Shown one piece after another: positions 58,801 through 64,000 of a stretch of 64,000 bases of DNA; positions within the stretch are counted from its first letter, which is position 1, and the number at the start of each line of letters is the position of its first letter. The notes beneath the pieces were generated by a model. That model saw only the letters and a list, made by a program, of their open reading frames with translations, searched no databases and had not been told where the DNA came from. Source of the DNA: Branchiostoma floridae (lineage: Eukaryota; Chordata; Leptocardii; Amphioxiformes; Branchiostomatidae); contig NC_049984.1 in the NCBI RefSeq assembly GCF_000003815.2, positions 5,917,258 through 5,981,257 of the forward strand. The letters run 5' to 3'. The position numbers and the translations under genes are program-made.

Positions 58801-61800
58801 AAGAAGAGTGATGGGTGTCACTCGAAACGCCCAAAAGTAATTAATTCTCCAATTTTATTCAATTGTAGAGACTTTACATTTGAATATTGTTTACCTGGAT
58901 GTTTAACCTACAGAGTTATATCCCAGACAAACTGTTTTCTTTGACGGTTGATTTCTTTTATCTTTGCCTGTTTGGTAAATCGTTGTCTGTGATAAACATT
59001 CCTGTAGGACAGGTGTGTCCATAATCAGCTTATGAGGCCATGTTGATTTGATTACATGGATGACATCCACATGCACATCAATTCTCGACCGTCCCCCGAA
59101 ATTGCTGTAAATCGTACAAAGTAGCTGCATAAAGAGCACATGTATGCCATAAATTCAATCCCAAATGTTGAAAAACATACACTAACGTTATAGCATGCAA
59201 CAAAATGAGTAACCTATTGTTCGGCATACAATACCCTGTGCGTTTGGTCATTTGTTCAGTCTTCCTGACGAATTAGATTTCATGACAAAGGAAACGTTTT
59301 GGGCGAATAAATATCTTTCTATCAAATGCTCACGCCAGTTTAATGGTTCCTAGAGGATGCTATCATATGATCATATCAATGTAGCCTTACTAGATACTAC
59401 GATTCAAGTCGAATCATGTCATGAGGCCCCCCGGTCATCCAGCAGACGTATCGGCCCCATTCTGCCTCTAACCGAATCTGCCCTGCTGTAATTGGTCCGT
59501 GATTGATGACGTCTGAGGTAACGGTTTCCGCTGCAGGTTTGTTAGCCACCGGTAAGTCTGAGTTATGGAGTTCCTCGGCACTGTGGGGAGTCCATGACGG
59601 GTAATTAAGATTACCCGCAGTCGGGAGGAATTTTGCGGTATTGTCAGCGAACTGCCACGGAGATTACGTCTGTCTGAGGGCCCGTAAGGCTCTATTTATT
59701 GGACAATTTGTCAAGGGCGGTGTCATAAGCCGTGAATGAATGGTGGTAATCAATCTAGCCACAAGGAATATGCAAACTACTGAGACTCCAGGGCCTTAAT
59801 TGATTTATCCAAAACGTGAAACTTAGTGAACGCCTTTCAGTAGGCTTTGTGTTTAACAGGTACTATGTACAGAAAGTTCAGACAACGTACAGATAATTCA
59901 AACTAGAATGAGAACTCATCTCATTTGATGAGATACGCGCGCCATTCTATTCTACTCATTTCCATGTCCATTGGCCTTCAAGTTAAACTTGTTCATGGAA
60001 CTGCTCATCGATCATATGAAAGAAATCCGACTAAATAAGATTTACTGAGCACAAGGTGTGCTAATATTCTTATCCAATCTCACTGGCAGCTGATGACTAT
60101 CTGCAGCAGACTAAGCTCATCACACTGCTCTAATGTCATTATCGCACCCTTATGTTGATATATGTCATATTTCTGTAATCAAATCTTTGTAGATAACTGT
60201 TGTAATCTTGTTATGGAATAATGATGGCTTTAAATCATCGAAGAATATGCGTTTCAAAATTCGTGTGTAACGTTTATCTACAAATGGCAGATGGGCGCCG
60301 ATATAATGACACGAACAATAGAATTAATGACATCTTTATGCCAAATTAAAACACAGGCCGAATGCATCAAGAGAAGAGAGGTTATGCTGTATCCCATCTA
60401 TATCTACAACGTCTCTTCCCTCTTCTTGAAACATATTACAAATTCAAAGAGGGGTTTTCTACCAACTTGTATAGTTTTTTGGATGATATATATGCGCGAA
60501 CGCTTGGACGTCTTGTTTACTTATATATGCATACCGCTGGTCTAGCTGTTGACCATTTACAAGGTAATGTATGCTAAATATTCAAAAACAAAATGTGCTT
60601 AATGTTTATCTAGAATTGGGCTACACATGCAATAGTTGTTCGTCCTAAGTTCTGTCGATCGTGGTAGAATTGAAATTTATCACTGGCACTCTATACGGGC
60701 ACTCCCATGAGTTAGCTTTGAAAAGTTTTTATTACTCACTTGTGCTGCGGGGACTATATTGCTGTCAAGCGATATGGAAGAAAAATGGGTCCGGTCTGTA
60801 TATTACACAATTATGGTCCGCAATCCATCTGGTGGGGTCTCAAAGGTATCGACTTTGCAGAGACACTGATGGATGACGATGTTTGAGTCTGACTCCTGTT
60901 GTATTGGTAAATATACAGGGTATTTCCAGAGGTCGAAAACCATGTGATCAAGTTTGTTTTAAATTGTGAGATGGTTGACAAGACTGCTTCGACATTTTCC
61001 CTAGTGATTTAAGCTGTCTCGACAAGAAGAAATTAGGGAAACCTTGAATCAAAAAGGAGTACAGTATATGTCGAACCCAGATGAGCACTTTAGTCTCAAT
61101 AGATCTGATTTCCTTCACATAGAATGGAGGTAATATTTCAGAGGATATGTTCTCAGAAGGTCCTGTCTCCTTCAGATATTGCAAAGTTTAGTGGATGGAG
61201 CAGTCGCCCTAACGACAGGCCACGCGACAACTTCAGCAATTAGTAAGCCGTTGTTCTGCCACAACACAAAACCTCAAATGGATGCCTGTATAAACATTGA
61301 TGTTCCCTTGACAGTGTACAGGTTCTGGAGGATAGAAGCTCTCATCCATCAAGAGCCAATTAAAAGTGGCAATGACGCTGCGAACACAGGGTAGGGCCTA
61401 TTCACGGTCACATCCATCATTTCCGCCCTGTGAATAGCAACCTCAGGGGACGAAAAGGCTGCCAGATTTCTTTTCTATCAAAATGCTGCTGAAAACGCAT
61501 TGTTTGAAAAGCTAATTATGATGTACGTTACTTTGAATTCGAACCTAGGTGAACCCTATTACGCCCTGGTTCACACCAACGGACATTGTGATAAATCGTG
61601 TGGGGTCCGAATTCATGGCGGTCAGCAAGGCTCGTAGCATGGGACTGCAGGAGTTACCGTACGGGGAGAGGGAGGATTGTTCTAGAGTCATGATGTTTTA
61701 TGAGTGTCATACAGAAGGCACCTTGAGACTCCGGCTGAGTTATGAACACGGCAGAAGAATGACATCCGAGTAACGCATGGGATACGGCTGATCCCAAGCA

Positions 61801-62567
61801 AGCACGTTTGGTAAAATGTCATTACCACGAGGTCATATATAATCCTTATCACAGGGGACAAAAGTCATCAAACCCTGCAAGTATCCAGATGCTACTACCA
61901 GAGACTCAGACACTGTCATCTAAGTATACTAGGGATCATTAGATGACAATTGGACTAATTGGGCTGTTTTATGTTGCGGTTCTATCTCATATGAATATTA
62001 TGTCGAGAATGTCGATGACAGTGAGCAGCTCGTATGCGTTGTATGCGTAGCTTAAGCTGTCTCAATCCCCACGCAGTGGAATGGATAGATAAAGGCAGAA
62101 CAAAACGTTTTTATGCAACTTTAATCAGTGTTTACACCTTGGTATAGAGCAAAATTACGAATAAGATAGTATCAATGGCGGTATGAAGTAGTAGGCTTTG
62201 TCATAGTCATTGGCTATGTCCTTTCTAGACATAGTATGATTCAATGTGTTTTTTTTTTATATTGGTAGGTTTGAAGTCTAAATTGGACACTTTCTGTTAA
62301 ACCGTGCACGTAACAAGATACGGGACATAGAGTCTACTTTTTGCATTTCAGACGACTAACTTTGCGTAAAGATTTGTCATATGAAGTTCAATTGAACGGT
62401 GTATAGGTAAACTTACAAATGTCATGTATCTGTACTTCTACAGAGTACAATGAGTATCTTTATGTACAGACACTGGGTTAGAAATATACCTTTGTGCGTC
62501 AGTCCATGCAGAGAGTGCGTCTCAAGGCGTTTGATATCACCAAATATTGTTCAGATTGATGCATTAA
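55861..62567. other. Intergenic DNA between the two receptor genes
   Basis: No host exon is supported. Open frames here (for example 56792-57139, 60291-60545, 61179-61394) lack known domains. A few candidate regions are locally GC-richer (59430-59690) but give no readable protein. Confidence 0.4.
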
Positions 62568-62603
62568 GTTTCTACCACCTATCATCAAGTATTAGGTCGT
62601 AAC

Positions 62604-62668
62604 TATGGAGGAAGAGAGTCATGGCCATCCGTGCAACCAGCACGCCCGGATGATGATGATGATGATAT
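62604..62668 (+). mobile_element. 3' tail of a non-LTR retrotransposon (KRVMAIRATSTPG family), copy 2
   Basis: Nearly identical to 52444-52512 over ATGGAGGAAGAGAGTCATGG, CCATCCGTGCAACCAGCACG, then a (GAT)n run at about 62649-62668. The near identity suggests recent activity of this family. Confidence 0.65.
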
Positions 62669-62766
62669 TTTCCTTGGATATTGCTTTTCCTTACATATCT
62701 TTCTTTCTTTACGTCGAGTAGTCCTTCAGTATCAAATTTAAGATGACTCTTCCGGTGTACTCGTCG

Positions 62767-62779
62767 GGGGGGGGGGGGG
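62767..62779. repeat. Poly-G tract
   Basis: Thirteen consecutive G residues. Confidence 0.9.
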
Positions 62780-63250
62780 AGGTATCCCAAATGCATGTGG
62801 CTTTCAAGTCCAAAGTTTGATGCACACAGTCGCCCGCACTTTGCACGTATGGTAAGTTGTATCATAGACCAAAAAAGCGTTGTTAAAAAGTACCATAGGC
62901 ACAAAAACAACCTTAACGAGTTTGACCTCCTTGAGCTGTTCACGTCCTTGGGCTGAGCACAATATCTAACATCCTGCGAATCCGGTAACGCCTGGCTCCT
63001 TGGTGAAGACATCGACCTCAGAATAAAGGCTTCCGCACGGGAGCATGGCTTGATGTCAGAGGGAAACTGAGTTTCTGGCATTCATAACTCAATCAGTAGC
63101 GACTCTTGTATGTGATTCTGTCCAAATTACAACAATGATATAGTTGAATCATCATCATACAACTCAAAACGTTGCCGACGAACATGCCGAAGAGTTATTG
63201 GTGACATTTTGATGTCTCTCCAGGCACCCGGTGCTCCTGTGTCGTGCTGG

Positions 63251-63436
63251 CTACGCTGACAGATAGACGGTCCAATACGTGATGTTGAATATGACGAACA
63301 ATGAAGGAAACACCATCCTGCAGACGCGGTCGATGTTCTGGGCAGCGGTGGGCACGAAGTTGCAGCTGTCGCATTTGCCACTGATTTCTATTGGCTGGTG
63401 CTCTGGTGACGCGCCGTTCTCGGTCGGCTTATCCTC
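63251..63436 (-). CDS. Second receptor, TM4 exon
   Basis: Acceptor ccatttacag before GAGGATAAG. Encodes EDKPTENGASPEHQPIEISG, then KCDSCNF and NIDRVCRMVFPSLFVIFNIT then YWTVYLSA and TAG. The C-R-x-x-F-P-x-L-F-x-x-F-N-x-x-Y-W core is shared with gene 1 ([17 protein letters not shown]) and with glycine receptors. Confidence 0.9.
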   Translation of the reverse strand, partial: EDKPTENGASPEHQPIEISGKCDSCNFVPTAAQNIDRVCRMVFPSLFVIFNITYWTVYLSA

Positions 63437-64000
63437 CTGTAAATGGAAGGGTATCAAGTACGAAAAATGGAATGAGAAGATCATATTGTTATTGATAAAG
63501 TCTAACAGTTACTGTTTTGTTTAAATTAGTAGATGTAGCATCAGTCCCGAACTGAGGCACTGAACTGATGGGAAATCAAAAGTATTTATGACGTGGTCCA
63601 TGTAGCGTACAAGTGCTAGTGGGTTGTAACAGTATTGTTCTTCTGTAACATTGTCCGACGTTAAAGAGATGAAGATATGTATGATATAGCCAGTATAACA
63701 GCCCTGATAACAAATCAGTGCCTCATTCATTGATATTGAGCTTTGACTTGACTTGAGCTAAATAGTGCGCAAATAGTAACGTTTGCAGGTATACATTTAG
63801 AGAGTCATAGAAGCCCACGTGCGTCAACATAGACCTAGCGTGGAGTCCAGGCTTGGAACTAAACCTAACAAATTTGGACTCCAGGCTAGGACAATACAGG
63901 CCGAGACAGTAAAGCCACTAACCTTTCCCCAACAGCTCGCACGGCTTTGTGACGTTCCCACAGATTCCAGTGCAGTACAGGCAGTTATCGTGATAGCGGA
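63251..64000 (-). CDS. Second glycine-receptor-like subunit, 3' part (partial, TM1-TM3 exon not found)
   Basis: Two minus-strand exons of a paralogue of the 20778-44504 gene. The last exon (63251-63436) encodes a short loop and TM4 with a TAG stop. The exon at the right edge (63923-64000) ends the cysteine-rich loop-C module. Both have the same phases as in gene 1 (module leaves in phase 1, TM4 exon enters in phase 0). The TM1-TM3 exon, which should start with two bases completing the split codon and end in phase 0, is not visible in the 487 bp between them, in any frame. The gene may be damaged, misassembled or make a poreless product. It faces gene 1 tail-to-tail, consistent with an inverted duplication. 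Confidence 0.75.
63923..64000 (-). CDS. Second receptor, end of the cysteine-rich loop-C exon (cut by window edge)
   Basis: The minus strand reads RYHDNCLYCTGICGNVTKPC then ELLGK and one base, before a gttagt donor (63917-63922). It aligns with the end of gene 1 exon 6 (CDYCTS...C...CNLLAE): CxYCT, two further cysteines and the xLL ending with the same phase-1 donor. NVT is a potential N-glycosylation site absent from gene 1. Confidence 0.8.

Noticed and set aside
62572-63081. 169-residue minus-strand frame next to the second receptor
   Set aside because: It runs through a retrotransposon tail, a (GAT)n run read as poly-His and a poly-G run read as poly-Pro, so it is not a real protein. It does not supply the missing TM1-TM3 exon.

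Overview
The window looks like a piece of an amphioxus-type (cephalochordate) or closely related invertebrate deuterostome nuclear genome. It is AT-rich, intron-rich and crowded with short inverted-repeat (MITE-like) elements, degraded non-LTR retrotransposon tails, tRNA-derived SINEs and microsatellites. The recognisable genes are animal genes with GT/AG introns. The organism call is an inference from gene and repeat style; no marker gene fixes it.

Four genes can be supported. (1) The 5' end of PAICS (purine synthesis) lies on the minus strand at 439-2852; three coding exons join in frame and the rest runs off the left edge. (2) A type-I membrane leucine-rich-repeat protein is encoded on the minus strand at 10992-12571, in one coding exon broken by a one-base frameshift near 11515-11530, with a probable non-coding first exon ending at 13791. 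(3) A complete glycine-receptor-like Cys-loop anion-channel subunit lies on the plus strand at 20778-44504. Its eight exons join exactly in frame to 477 residues, with a 13.7-kb first intron. (4) The 3' end of a related minus-strand subunit (63251-64000, running off the right edge) sits tail-to-tail with gene 3.

The most unusual feature is in genes 3 and 4. Loop C of the ligand-binding domain, where glycine receptors normally carry two close cysteines, is here interrupted by a separate 171-nt symmetric (phase 1-1) exon encoding a 57-residue domain with eight cysteines. The visible part of the right-edge gene has a homologous exon end, so the module is shared by at least two neighbouring paralogues. 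In that second gene the TM1-TM3 exon cannot be found between the cysteine-rich exon and the TM4 exon (487 bp apart). This suggests a deletion, a misassembly, or an unusual product.

The remaining sequence is introns and intergenic DNA. Notable elements are a 5'-truncated L1-clade LINE with a 9-bp target duplication (34843-36559), a CR1-like reverse transcriptase fragment (about 53960-55075), a hAT-type MITE with an 8-bp target duplication (55138-55565), a MITE with a 9-bp duplication (6574-6754), further fold-back elements at 7045, 15565, 19211 and 41857, two SINE copies, and a degenerate satellite downstream of gene 3 (about 45890-47630).
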